64,000 nucleotides of DNA. Origin: Ianthella basta. Lineage: Eukaryota > Porifera > Demospongiae > Verongiida > Ianthellidae. The DNA lies in NCBI GenBank assembly GCA_964019415.1, contig OZ025869.1:7893635-7957634 (forward strand), given 5' to 3'. A program made the position numbers and the translations under genes. The notes under the pieces were generated by a model, which worked only from the letters and a program-made list of their open reading frames with translations, searched no databases and was not told the origin of the DNA. Positions 1 to 10,641 of this stretch are shown here, piece after piece; position 1 is the stretch's first letter, and each line of letters starts with the position of its first letter.

Positions 1-919
1 AGACGTCCCCAGACTGTGCGCGTCTTTTGCGGATGCTGAGTCTGATCCGAAGATAATATTATATGCAAATGGTGGCTATGTGTGCCAGGTCATACTGGAG
101 ACTATTGCACAAGATTGTGTGCGAGTATAATTGAATCATTACAGCCGTAGCCACAAGTATAGGTGAAAGTAAAGGTGAAAGTATAGGTGAAAGTTTGAGC
201 AGCTTTATAGTACAGTATGATTGAATCTAATGAACTGAGCTTCTGAGTGTCAGAAATGCTTTGCCTTGGGACCCCTAAGCACCCCAACGGCCTCAACCTC
301 ACGGGTCAGTGTACCTTTGGTCCATTCCAGATGTCCATTTATTGAATGCATAAAATGGAAATTGAACAGCAATATTCAATTTTCCCACAGAAATCAATAT
401 TGAATCTTGAAGTAAAATTCAATATTCAATTTTCAATTTTTCTTCCTGAAAGGATCGTAAGGCAAAAGGGTAATGGGGTGAATGACGTAACAGGAAGTCA
501 GCTTAGCGATTGGGACATCTGAGCATGCTCAGTCCAATGTTGGATACATGTGGGGAGTGACGCAATAGTGGACAGCACTGCAGTTACATACAATTATGAA
601 CAGCAGAGTGCCAGGCGACTTCAAGTGAGCCTAATCATGATCATGTAGTGTGGTGTGCACATATGTATCTACCATGCATAGCTAGCTATTCATGCCTTCA
701 TTATTGCCGTTCAAGTAATCAATATTAACACAACATTATTACGTATTACCCCTAGAACCTACAGCCTGCTATAATGTACGCTTCAAAAACTCAATCTGAA
801 ATAGTGCATGCATGTAAACTAGCTAATATAAAAACATTGTCTTCAAATTTAATCTAATGCCAATAATAATGTGTGCATAATAATGTTATGTATGTAACTG
901 TAAATCATCATCAAGCATC
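1..919. other. Gene-free left edge
   Basis: I see no convincing coding region here. At about 161-196 there is a short 12-bp tandem repeat built on AGGTGAAAGT. At 360-450 the DNA is AT-rich with repeated AATATTCAATTTTC-like words. The only structured item is a transposon-terminus motif at 304-318, listed separately. The remaining reading frames are short and have no recognisable content. Confidence 0.4.
304..345 (+). repeat. Terminus-like motif of the integrase/RING element family
   Basis: The bases GGTCAGTGTACCTTTGG followed by a CCATTC context match the ends of the element at 17114-23435 (GGTCCGTGTACCTTT) and the motif at 28063. About 1.5 kb inward, at 1818-1976, lies a remnant of the same family's integrase gene, so this may be the left end of a third, degraded copy. 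No right end was identified. The assignment rests on about 15 matching bases plus context and is tentative. Confidence 0.4.
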
Positions 920-1315
920 CTATTTCTTCTCTTCCTGCAGCCGCTTCGCTCCCAAAACCATGTTTTCGAGCTCTTTTAAGGCCCAGGGAGACAAATCCCT
1001 GGGCTCCTTGCTGCACATTTGTTGCTTATCTTTTTGGCTGAGCGTGACATTCAGGTGGTGGAGCTTGTTCTGAATGAAGATGAATGAAATAAAATTAGAA
1101 CAACTTGCATGGTGACCCAGGATTGACTATATATAATCGTGTGGCTTCTTTACACTAAAACTAGATAATTGCATTCATGGCCATGGACTGTGTATACATA
1201 ACATTCCTGTGGCACGGGTTGTGTTCATAGCAGTGCAAACACGTACGCTGTCGTGCAAGTACAGTACCTTCTCCTCCGGAGTGATGCTGGTAGATCGCGC
1301 CTCTTTCTCGGCCAT
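920..1315 (-). CDS. Small two-exon protein of 65 aa, function unknown
   Basis: On the minus strand an ATG at 1315 opens a 48-nt exon (1268-1315, protein starting MAEKEARSTSITPEEK) that ends at a clean donor (AAG|GTACTG). A second exon (920-1069) follows a CAG acceptor in phase 0 and ends at TAG. The 65-aa product is charged and probably helical, contains the stretch EPRDLSPWALKELENM, and ends in lysines. I do not recognise the family. Supports for reality are matching phase, good splice signals, a 198-nt intron, and coding-like composition with no repeat content. A plus-strand start-like region lies upstream, so the promoter may be bidirectional. It could still be part of a larger gene. Confidence 0.55.
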
Positions 1316-1496
1316 CTTGATTATAAGCTTTGCAATATAATTGGCTGTGAATTATACTACACGCATGCGCAGAGTTGCTTACGTTCCCGCACGCAACTAA
1401 CTATAGCGTACAGTGGTGCACTATTACAGTAGCGCAGTTTTCTGTCTCGGAGAGCTTGTCAGCACCTCCTGTTTGCTTGGAGAAGACGGCGAGAAT
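1316..1496. promoter_or_regulatory. Putative divergent promoter
   Basis: This ~180-bp interval separates the ATG of the minus-strand 65-aa gene from a plus-strand ATG at 1497 in the context AAGACGGCGAGAATG. The plus-strand frame runs only 24 codons (MSRSIYSTESDD...) before a stop, so its coding status is doubtful. There is no TATA box that I would trust. The call rests on geometry only. Confidence 0.25.
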
Positions 1497-1817
1497 GTCG
1501 AGATCAATTTACAGTACGGAATCCGACGATACCCGTAAGGCTTATCGGAGAAGGCGGTGGCAAACATAGGATTGACTCGATTTATTGCAGCATGGAACAG
1601 CCATCGAATTCCAGGTGTGTAGGGGTATTGCTAGCCTAAGAGTGTATGCTTTGTTTGGAAACAGCCATGCTATGCAATGGCACGAAATCAGATTATTGTT
1701 GAATGAAACACATGCTAAGCAAGGTATATTTAAAAGGTGTAATTTGACACTGCATGTGATGGATGTGTATATATAATCCATGGACACTTGTAACTATGTG
1801 CTTTGCATGACATATAG

Positions 1818-1976
1818 GTCACAGAGAAGGCATGCTACGAGGTATTCCCAATATCCTGCATCTTCAAGATGATCGTGCCAGGAAGATAGACCCAGCTCTA
1901 CTGCCAACCCCTTCCAATGCAGTTGCCAGCTATGAGCAGGGTGGAGGTTACATTACATCATGCCCAAGGTGGATGC
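1818..1976 (+). pseudogene. Remnant of the last exon of the integrase-like gene B family
   Basis: After a TATAG acceptor, the plus-strand frame reads GIPNILHLQDDRARK, then LPTPSNAVASYEQGGGYIT. This lines up with the final exon of the two other gene B copies (GKGIPNVRM and TPDEAISSYHDMGG at 21813-22111, and the counterpart at 30328-30650). The similarity ends near 1976, where unrelated sequence and a GT microsatellite follow. No other exon of the gene is visible nearby. This is a truncated third copy. Confidence 0.6.
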
Positions 1977-2023
1977 ATGTGTCTAACACACTACATTTTC
2001 ATTCACATGTACATCATCATGCA

Positions 2024-2029
<6 letters not shown>

Positions 2030-2111
<82 letters not shown>

Positions 2112-2158
2112 TGTAATATAATATAATATAATATAATATATAATATAATATAATATAA
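2030..2158. repeat. Compound microsatellite (GT)n, (GTGC)n, (TATAA)n
   Basis: A run of GT from 2030 passes into GTGC/GTGCGT repeats to about 2112 and then into TATAA pentamers to about 2158. The long cysteine- and valine-rich reading frames over it are simple-repeat artefacts. Confidence 0.9.
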
Positions 2159-2160
2159 TT

Positions 2161-3220
2161 CCCGGGTGGTTTGGCAGCCCTCATGAACATGTGCTAGGTA
2201 TGGCTTTGAAGTATGGGAGATTTTAAGACTTTTAAATGAGACGGAAGTTTTAATTAGGTCTTCGTTCTTCTACAAGCAGCCCGCAAAATGCTTATATAAA
2301 TGCACATAGGAGAACACTTAATGTATGGTGCATTTATATTGATGCATAGTGGTATCTTGTATATTAATGCAACTCGGCTCGTTGAGACATGAAACTTGGT
2401 GGACACGTCCAAGTGGTCCACCTTCCTATGTTAATAGCGGGATTTCTTAATTAGTCTCAAAATGGCCGACATATGTGAGGTGTATGATTTATACAACCAG
2501 CCAGGCCCGCTCAGTCATGACACTTTGTGAACCTAGCCAGATAATCCGACTGTTCATGTCATTAACAGGATTTCTTAATTAGTCGCAAAATGGCCGAGAA
2601 AAGTGAAGTTCATTGCATATCCCACCAACCCAGCCCCACTAAGTAGTGATGCTAAGTGGACATGGTTAGATGGTCCATTTGCTCATGTCATTAGCAGGAT
2701 TGCTTAATTAGTCACAAAATGGAGGCGACCTTTTGAACAATCACATTTTGACACCAATTTGTAGGCATTTGCCGCTATGCTGGAGCAGAGCAGCACCCAC
2801 ATATACACATACTCACAACTATTCAGCCACAATATGCAGCTACTATACCACCACATATATAGATAAATACAACCACCATCACCACCACCACAGTGGAAGT
2901 TGCAATGAGTAGCATATTATGTGCTAGAGCTGCAAGAAAACAGACCACCACATCAGGCGCTGCTACCACATACTACTACCACCACCACACAGTGCAAGTT
3001 ACAATATTACGGCCACCACATGCATTCCTAGATGGAAATGACTGCCACCACCACTGCCACTCAGTGCAAATTACAATGCATACATTCAGTATATGCACCA
3101 TTGCTCTAGAAAAAACACCACCGCCACCACCACCACACAGTGCAAGTTACAATATCACAGCCACCACCACCTGTGCCAGTAGAGTATCTGCGACAGTTGG
3201 TCATAGAACAAGTATTTCGA
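2161..3220 (+). repeat. Interspersed repeat, copy 1 (head plus ACC-rich tail)
   Basis: This segment is repeated with small differences at 4880-5960. The head (2161-2760) holds three degenerate tandem units of about 115-120 bp, each with the core TTCTTAATTAGTCNCAAAATGG (the third has TTGCTTAATTAG). The tail (2860-3220) is built of ACCACCAC-rich units ending in CAGTGCAAGTTACAATAT and CTGTGCCAGTAGAGTATCTG. The reverse complement of the tail reappears at 13560-13745. No protein-coding capacity was recognised, so it is probably a non-autonomous element. Confidence 0.75.
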
Positions 3221-3262
3221 GTTAAAAACCCGTGGGGCTGCCGCCCCAACTTGAAATACTTG
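3209..3262. repeat. Short hairpin with GC-rich core
   Basis: The arms CAAGTATTTCGAGTT (3209-3223) and AACTTGAAATACTTG (3248-3262) are nearly perfect reverse complements. They enclose a GGGGCTGCCGCCCC core. It sits at the right end of repeat copy 1 and resembles the GC-rich hairpins found at 4255-4275 and 8738-8756. Confidence 0.6.
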
Positions 3263-3309
3263 CTCCCTTCGGTCGCAGCTGTCACTCACAATAGGTAAAC
3301 ATGACATCG

Positions 3310-3545
<236 letters not shown>

Positions 3546-3771
3546 CACAGACAAATCTCCAGCGAAGACAGACACATGACTGCTTATAGCACATGCATTT
3601 ACAGTGAGTAATTACATAAACATAATGTACCAAAGAACCCACAGTCGCCAGAGTAGCTAGTGGTCTGTGATGGCAAAAGATACGTACGTTTGCTACAGCG
3701 CAGTACGCATGGGCCAGGTTCGGAAGAGCAAATATTTACAAGGGCAACCGTGCGAGTTAAGCTTTTCAACG

Positions 3772-4158
3772 CTAGAAACGGTTGAACAATGTTAGCGTGT
3801 ACATTTCACGGCGCTTAGAAGTTTCTACGTTACTCCTGTCATGTGTTCCAGGCGGCGGAGTGAAGTCCTCCGAGGCGGCACGGCCATTATCGAAGAAGGC
3901 ACGGGGCGAATTCGATGACCTGTTGGGCGCTGTATCGAAGCTGTGCCTTTGCCCATCAACCAGAAGTGCTGTAGGAGTCTGTTCCAGGATCAGAGGCGGA
4001 AGAGAACGTCCAAAGTTCGCTAAGACGTCGTTAAGAAGCCGGTTTTCAAAGTCCCTTGGCCTCGCACACGGTCCACTTCCGGCCGAATAAAATGGCTGAC
4101 AATATAAATTCCCTATACCCAATACTTCGCCCAATACATTCAATATAAATGTAAGCAT
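3772..4158 (-). other. GC-rich coding-like segment, strand undecided
   Basis: Both strands are open here: 128 codons on the minus strand (3772-4158) and 102 codons on the plus strand (3782-4090). The segment is richer in GC than its surroundings. The minus frame has a plausible globular stretch (FENRLLNDVLANFGRSLPPL). The plus frame follows a TTCCAG acceptor-like site and has a basic stretch (RPLSKKARGEFDDLLGAVSK). I recognise neither. It could be a single exon of an unknown gene or part of a transposon ending at the hairpin repeat at 4275. Confidence 0.3.
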
Positions 4159-4182
4159 TGACGTTCAACCGTAGGTTCGCGT

Positions 4183-4276
4183 ATTATATATATATATATA
4201 TATATCCGTAACATGAAGCCATATAAAAACGTCAATTTGAAAACAATATAGGGGCTGCCGCAGGCAGCCCCTAAAA
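4183..4276 (+). repeat. Hairpin-ended dispersed repeat, copy 1
   Basis: A (TA)n tract leads into AACATGAAGCCATA, then GAAAACAATATAG, then a perfect hairpin of GGGGCTGCC, loop GCA, and GGCAGCCCC. The same order (AACATGAAGCCATA, GAAAACAATATAGG, GC-rich hairpin or its remnant) is found at 6402-6485 and 8672-8758. The hairpin stems differ in sequence between copies but are kept as hairpins, which suggests structure matters. It is not a clear Helitron because a consistent CTRR end is lacking. Confidence 0.6.
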
Positions 4277-4856
4277 AGACCACCAGTGCAAGTTACACTA
4301 GCCACCACCACCTGTGCCAGTAGAGTATCTGCACTAGTTGGTCATAGAAAAAGACCACCAGTGCAAGTTACAGTAGCCACCACCACATGTGCCAGTAGAG
4401 TATCTGCGCTAGTTGGTCATAGAAAAAGACCACCAGTGCAAGTTACAGTGCAGCACATGCACGCACCGTTCGCACCACCACATGTGCCAGAAAGTGAATG
4501 CGCTCAATGGCTGAAGAAAAAGACCACCAGCGCAAGTTACAGCCGGGCAGTACCTGCACCGCCGCCATTGGAGTGCACGCTGCAGCAAGCAAATGTAAGC
4601 TTGCCTAAGGGCATGCCATTGAATTGAGAGTGCATGGGAAGAAATTCAATGGCATGCCCTTAGGCAAGTTACAATTGCTTGCTGCAGCGTGCACTCCAAT
4701 GGCGGCGGTGCAGGTACTGCCCGGCTGTAACTTGCGCTGGTGGTCTTTTTCTTCAGCCATTGAGCACATTCACTTTCTGGCACATGTGGTGGTGCGAATG
4801 GTGCGTGCATGTGCTGGCCTGGAGCCACTGTAACTTGCACTGGTGGTCTTTTAATA
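4277..4856. mobile_element. Foldback element with tandem-repeat arms, copy 1
   Basis: The left arm (4277-4627) holds tandem ~75-bp units with the words AGACCACCAGTGCAAGTTAC and CAGTAGAGTATCTGCGCTAG. The right arm (4648-4856) is its reverse complement, running back through GCAAGCAATTG, the CCATTGGAG/CTCCAATGG words and AACTTGCACTGGTGGTCTTT. The centre lies at about 4628-4647. Arms made of internal tandem repeats are the hallmark of Foldback-type elements. No coding sequence was found. Confidence 0.7.
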
Positions 4857-4879
4857 TAATATAAATAAATAAATAAATA

Positions 4880-6402
4880 ACTCCCAGGGGGGTTGGCGGC
4901 CTTCATGAGCATATGCTAGGTATGGCTTTGAAGTATGGGAGATTTTAAGACTTTTAAATGAGACGGAATTTTTAGTTAAGTCTCTGTTCTTCTACAAGCA
5001 GCCTGCAAAATACTAATATAAATGCACATTGGAGAACACTTAATGTATGGTGCATTTATATTGATGCATAGTGGTATCTTGTATATTAATGCAACTGGGC
5101 TCGTTGAGACATGAAACTTGGTGGACACAACCAAGTGGTCCACCTTCCTATGTTATTAGCAGGATTTCTTAATTAGTCTCAAAATGGCCGACATGTGAGG
5201 TGTACGATTTATTTAACCAGCCAGGCCCGCTCAGTCTTGACACTTGGTGGACCTAGCCAGATAATCCAACTGTTCATGTCATTAGCAGGATTTCTTAATT
5301 AGTCGCAAAATGGCCGAGAAAAGCGAGATTCAATGCATATCCCACCTACCTGACCCCGCTAAGTCTTGATACTAAGTGGACATAGTTAGATGGCCCATTT
5401 GCTTATGTCATTAGCAGGATTGCTTAATTAGTCACAAAATGGAGGCGATGTTTTGAATTACATTTTGGCACCAATTTGTAGGCATTTGCTGCTATGCTGG
5501 AGCAGAGCAGCACCCACATGTACACTTGCTCACAACTATCCAGCCACAATATTCAGCTACTATACCACCAATAGATAAATACAACCACCATCACCACCAC
5601 AGTGGAAGTTGCAATGAGTAGTATATTATGTGCTACAGCTGCAAGAAAACAGACCACCATGCACATCAGGTGCTGCTACCATATACTACCACCACCACCA
5701 CACAGTGCAAGTTACAATATTACGGCCACCACATGCATTTCTAGATGAAGCGATCGCCACCACCACCACACAGTGGAAGTTTCAATGCATGCATTCAGTA
5801 TAAGCGCCATTGCTCTAGAAAAAAACACCACCGCCACCACCATCATACAGTGCACGTTACAATATCGCAGCCACCACCACCTGTGCCAGTAGAGTATCTG
5901 CGTCAGTTGGTCATAGAAAAAGACCACCAGTGCAAGTTACAGTAGCCACCACCACATGTGCCAGTAGAGTATCTGTGCTAGTTGGTCATTGAAAAAGACT
6001 ACCAGTGCAAGTTACAGTGGCTCCGGGCCAGCACATGCAAGTTACAGCCGGTCAGAACCTGCACCGCTGCCATTGGAATGCACACTGCAGCAAGCAATTG
6101 TAACTTGCCTAAGGGCATGCCATTGAATTTCTTTCCATGCACTCTCAATTCAATGGCATGCCCTTAGGCAAACTTACAATTTATTGCTGCAGCGTGCATT
6201 TCAATGGCAGCGGTGCAGGTTCTGATCGGCTGTAACTTGCATGTGCTGGCCCGGAGCCACTGTAACTTGCACTGGTGGTCTTTTTCAATGACCAACTAGC
6301 GCAGATACTCTACTGGCACATGTGGTGGTGGCTACTGTAACTTGCACTGGTGGTCTTTTTCTATGACCAACTAGTGCAGATACTCTACTGGCACAGGTGG
6401 TG
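4880..6402 (+). mobile_element. Interspersed repeat copy 2 joined to a foldback
   Basis: 4880-5960 repeats the 2161-3220 segment, including the three AAAATGG-cored tandem units. It then continues into ~75-bp units, a palindrome centred at about 6120-6150, and the reverse-complement units up to about 6402. This copy shows that the head, the ACC-rich tail and the foldback can form one contiguous element of about 1.5 kb. A (TA)n tract and the hairpin-ended repeat follow directly. Confidence 0.7.
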
Positions 6403-6485
6403 GTATATATATATATATATATCCGTAACATGAAGCCATATGAAAACGTCAATTTGAAAACAATATAGGCGGCAGCCCCTAAAAA
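6402..6485 (+). repeat. Hairpin-ended dispersed repeat, copy 2
   Basis: (TA)n is followed by CCGTAACATGAAGCCATATG, then GAAAACAATATAGGCGGCAG and CCCC. The terminal hairpin seen in copy 1 is only partly preserved. The repeat abuts the broken 3' end of the beta-helix membrane-protein gene, whose reading frame runs into it and stops. Confidence 0.6.
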
Positions 6486-9400
6486 CTCCTCAAATGCTCC
6501 TTATAACAACCTTGAAAGACCTTGACAAAATGGTAGATCCATCTGGCAGTGTAGACATTACTACGGAATGTCTGCATCTTCTGTAGCTTCCTCAATGGTG
6601 GCACAGCTATGATGAGCCTGCCAAACAACTGAGGCACAATGGGAAGAGTGAGGAGCAGAAGGCTGGCAGAAGGACAAACACTAGCAGTATGATAATGGCT
6701 GGTATGAAGTAGGCAATGTGTTCAATGGAGCCTTAGGGCACACAGATCCCTGCCACCACACAACCATCCTCTCTTCCCTATCCTCTCCTGTGATTGTCTG
6801 GTTGACAAGGATGTAGGAGGAGCTGACAAGGAAGTGAGTGAAGCCGAGAATGACAAAGGCAGGAAGTGCTCTGTCGTAAGACATGCCATCTGAGTACTTT
6901 GCCTTCCATCGTCTCATCCGCCTGAGGCACTGGTCCACTCGGTGACAGCACATCCACTTCTCTGCTGACCTCTCCAGAACAATGAGTGTGATGGCCAGAA
7001 TTCCAAGTTCCACATGCCATACAGAAATTGGTATATCTTGACAAATGCAATGTGCACTGTTCCTAACTCAGCATCACCTCTGATACTGGAGAAGGCAAGG
7101 AGTTGTGCAAACAGAAGGAAAGAGTTGAATCTTCCTGACACCAAGTCAATGTTGAACAGCATCACAATGAACATAACAACCAGCATGGGCACCCACTCAC
7201 TGAGGATCCAAACAAGAATTCTCACTGTACTGAGACCATCCTGACAACTGGTGCACACTGGTCTCATTCCATTGAAATTGATTGCAGTACTGTACCCTTC
7301 AATGCAGTCTCCACAAAGGAGGCCTTTACGGTGTGACACTCCACAGACTATTTTTTCTAGTAGTTCCCTAGAATTGTTATTAGGAAGAGTTGTTTGTAGT
7401 GTTTGACAGTATCCTGGAGGGCAAGGTGCACTGAAAAGCTTCTGTCCATTACAGGTAAGCTGATCGATGGCTGGCAAATACCCAGCCCAGTAGTCTCCCT
7501 GCGACACAGCACCAATGTTGTTTGGTTCAGTTTCATTGCATTTTGCTATCCCTAGAACTATGGAGATTCCACAGTGACATGTTCCCATGTCTCCAGGCCC
7601 TATTCGATATACGTAGCCAGGTGGACAGCACTGGAGCTCAATGTTCATTACCAATATCAAGTTACTGTTGTCAACTGATTGCAGTACGAGTTGTGGAGTT
7701 GAATTTTCAGTTGTGCTTCCTTTATTGCTAATGGAGTGGTGGTTAGCCATGCCATGTGTCAAAGGAATGCCATGTAGTATAACTGTAAAATCAGCAGTGT
7801 ACTTCGAGAAAGGGTTGAGGTGAACATCCGTTGTGGGCTCGTCTGTGATAATCTGTACCGTGAATACAGTGTTGATGACATTTCTAAGTATGTCATATGC
7901 ATGTTTGTGGGGAAGCTGTTTCTGTTTGCCAGGAATTAACTGAACAGTTAATGGGTTATCCAAGTCAACAGGTGCACCGTCCACATGATCAGGTTTGGAC
8001 ACTACTTGAGGTGGCATATCAATGGATGTGTTGGAAGTGCCATTGCACAATGGATAAATAATGCCATCCACATAGCACATTTGACCTGTGTAAAATTTAT
8101 CAGTCCTCTGAAATCTCAAATTCAGAATAAAGGGTTTTGTGCCATTTAATGATGTTTAATTGTGAGGTGGAAAATAGATTAAACTTGACTTTCCATCTCC
8201 AAAGCAGTTTTCCGCTCCACTGATAAAGATAGACTGTCCTTCATGTTCTGCTGAGTTATACTGGAACAAGATACCTGCATATCCTAGTCCCTGTTCTAAG
8301 CCTTGTTCATACCGAAGGAAACAACGTACACAAGGTACTGTATGTTGTGCTGAATGTACATAGAGAGCACCTCCTCGCTGGAAGGCATGGTTACCAGTTA
8401 ATATCATGAGTGAATTGAAAGAAAATCGTATGTAACTGTCGCCATTGTCGCCAAGGCCTAACAAACAGAGAGCGTCGAGCGCAGCCATTTTACAATGTCT
8501 GTCAGTGATAATCGGAGCTCTTTCTCGCAGAAGAGTCTTTCGTTAGGCTTTTAACGAGTATCATTCTATCAACACATCTTTTTGAACATATTTTGTTCGA
8601 TTGAGATATGGCGAAACGCCAATGGAGATGATTTTAAGCTTTGTAAAGATTGACGTGAGTGCCGCCATTTGCAAAATGACAGAAATATATGTACGAACAT
8701 GAAGCCATACGAATACCTAAATCTGAAAACAATATAGGGGCGCCTTTGGCGCCCCGAAAAGGGTACGATTTATTACTACTGCATTATTGCTTGGCAAAGT
8801 AACAGTGCCTGCTGCAAAAGCTAGCGCAATCCCTCCTCCCATACAGAAGTCGGTGGAGCTACTAAGTGTGTTATTCATGATGTATATTAAATCTAACTCC
8901 ACTGCATTCTGTTCAGAAAAGTTGGTAAAGCTGATGTACATACCTCCTCCATTATGTGCTTTGTTGCCAACAACAAGTGCAGAACCTGCAAATATTCTGT
9001 TCTTAGTTGAGAAGCCGAACAGGCGTATTTGGATTCCACCACCTTCCTCAGCAGTATTATTCTCCACAAGTAAGCGGAGCAAAATAAGACTATTGTTCTT
9101 GCGTAATCCATAAAATATGCAGCAAGACTTCCACCATTGATATCCTTAGACGCATGGTTTGCAATTGTGCCCCTTTCTAACCATACACTGTTTCCCGTAC
9201 ACTGACCACTGAAGACCAGTCGGACGCCTGTCCCTGACACTGTGGTAATGTTTACTACCAGTAGATTCCGTATTACCAATGTATTAACACTTGCATTGTC
9301 ACTCAATATTAAGGATAGACCATACTTCTTAACGTTGATAATTGGATTTTCTGTAGCTGTAACTGATACATTTTTCAAAATGGCCCTGTTCAGAGATGCC

Positions 9401-10539
9401 AGAGATTCAAAGATGACATTGAAAGCAACAACATTCACAGGCCCATAGCTGGTCACTGCATGTGCACCGGTGATATTGATTGTGTTACTAGATGTTTGCA
9501 CCAGGACTCCTACAGAAACATAAGATCCACTCTTATCATTGCTTCTGATCATTTCAAGCTGTCGTCTAGTGCATTCTGTCAAGGTGTCAGTTCTATTCTT
9601 GTTACTGTAGTGTTGGTCCCAACCATCCAGAACATTCACTCCCACCAGAATGACAGTGTTGTTGTTCATGTCACCGAATAAGGCGACATTTATTCCAAAG
9701 CCTGGTACCGGTGCACTGTTGAAGACTGTTACATTGTGCAGTGAGATGCTGTTTCCTCTTTCTGTTCCATAAGCATATATACCAATGCCAGTGAAGAACA
9801 TTGAAGGGTCATATTCAGTGTGAGTGTTTGTATTGACCACTTGTATATTGTTCATGTACAGGCTAATGTTGACAGCTGGTGATTGATTATTTCCACGGAT
9901 GTTGCAGATAATTCCATACCCATATGTTCCATTATGCAGTACAGAGACATCATACAGCGTGATCACACCATGAGGGAGTACGTTCTTCACTCCTATGCCA
10001 CTGCCATATAGCCCTGTTATGTGCACTGTTACATGTTGTAGCATCACATTAGTGCAGTTGGAAAAGTACAAGGCAGGATTATCATCATCATTCTTAAGAT
10101 GTTCTTGTTCTCCACAGCCTTTGAATGCTATTCCCCTTATCTCTACTTTTACTGTTATTCTGTTCAGGCACTGGATTATGGGCCAATCATTGGCACATTC
10201 CCCCTCCAACTTTAGAGCAAAAGGCTCTTTCAAAATGCTTTGAAATGCATTTTGTGGTACATGATACGTGTGGAGTGGATGAGTACCACACACAACCCTG
10301 ATGGATGTGCTGTTTTTAGCATTCTTTATAGCATACTCCAGTGACCTGCATGACCTGCTAGGAGGTGGCTGTGCCATCAGTGCACCTACTGGTGTGTGGT
10401 GTATGCATTGAGGACCGTCCTCTCCCTTGGTGTCAACCCACATGACTCTGTCACTCCTGACAACTCTCACTAGGCAGCTCAACACAATACACAGTAGAAA
10501 ACAACCTGACAGCCTGTGAAAGACTTGAGGTTGTCCCAT
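6481..10539 (-). pseudogene. Decayed beta-helix / Cys-rich / multi-pass membrane protein gene
   Basis: An ATG at 10539 starts a signal peptide (hydrophobic LSGCFLLCIVLSCLVRVV). About 480 residues of N-glycosylation-rich repeats (VTV...GxGIxV, GGGIQI, GGGMYISF) follow, typical of a right-handed beta-helix. Next come a Cys-rich block (7000-8119 region, with CPPGYV and CGDCIEGYSTAINFNG) and several membrane segments (EWVPMLVVMFIVMLFNI, YFIPAIIILLVFVLLPA), ending with FVKVFQGCYKEHLRSF near 6481. From memory, this layout is common among uncharacterised sponge membrane proteins. The frame is broken near 9085-9113, by an insertion at 8490-8758, by a stop near 8119-8156, near 7013 (with apparent loss of residues after MWNLEF), and twice more near 6600-6720. 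With this many lesions it is a pseudogene. Confidence 0.75.
8490..8758 (+). mobile_element. Hairpin-ended insertion inside the beta-helix pseudogene
   Basis: The beta-helix reading frame is continuous up to about 8758 and resumes at about 8488. The ~270 bp between them end in AACATGAAGCCATA, GAAAACAATATAG and a perfect hairpin (GGGGCGCC, loop TTT, GGCGCCCC). This is the same 3' structure as the repeats at 4183 and 6402. The interval is non-coding. I could not identify a target-site duplication with confidence. Confidence 0.6.
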
Positions 10540-10641
10540 CTTCAACCCCAGCCAACAGTTACAGAGTGTAGTGAACACATACTTTATGCAGTTGCTAGCA
10601 CTGCACTCTGCTGAATCCTTCTGATCTGGAAATGGAGGCAA

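Noticed and set aside
1497-1569. Homology of MSRSIYSTESDDTRKAYRRRR to the YHRRRQANT region of gene B
   Set aside because: The match is only a few basic residues and the frame stops at once, so it is likely coincidence.
8690-8760. Helitron terminus
   Set aside because: A 3' hairpin is present, but a consistent CTRR end and a TC start are not visible, and no Rep/helicase is present. I keep it as an unclassified hairpin-ended repeat.
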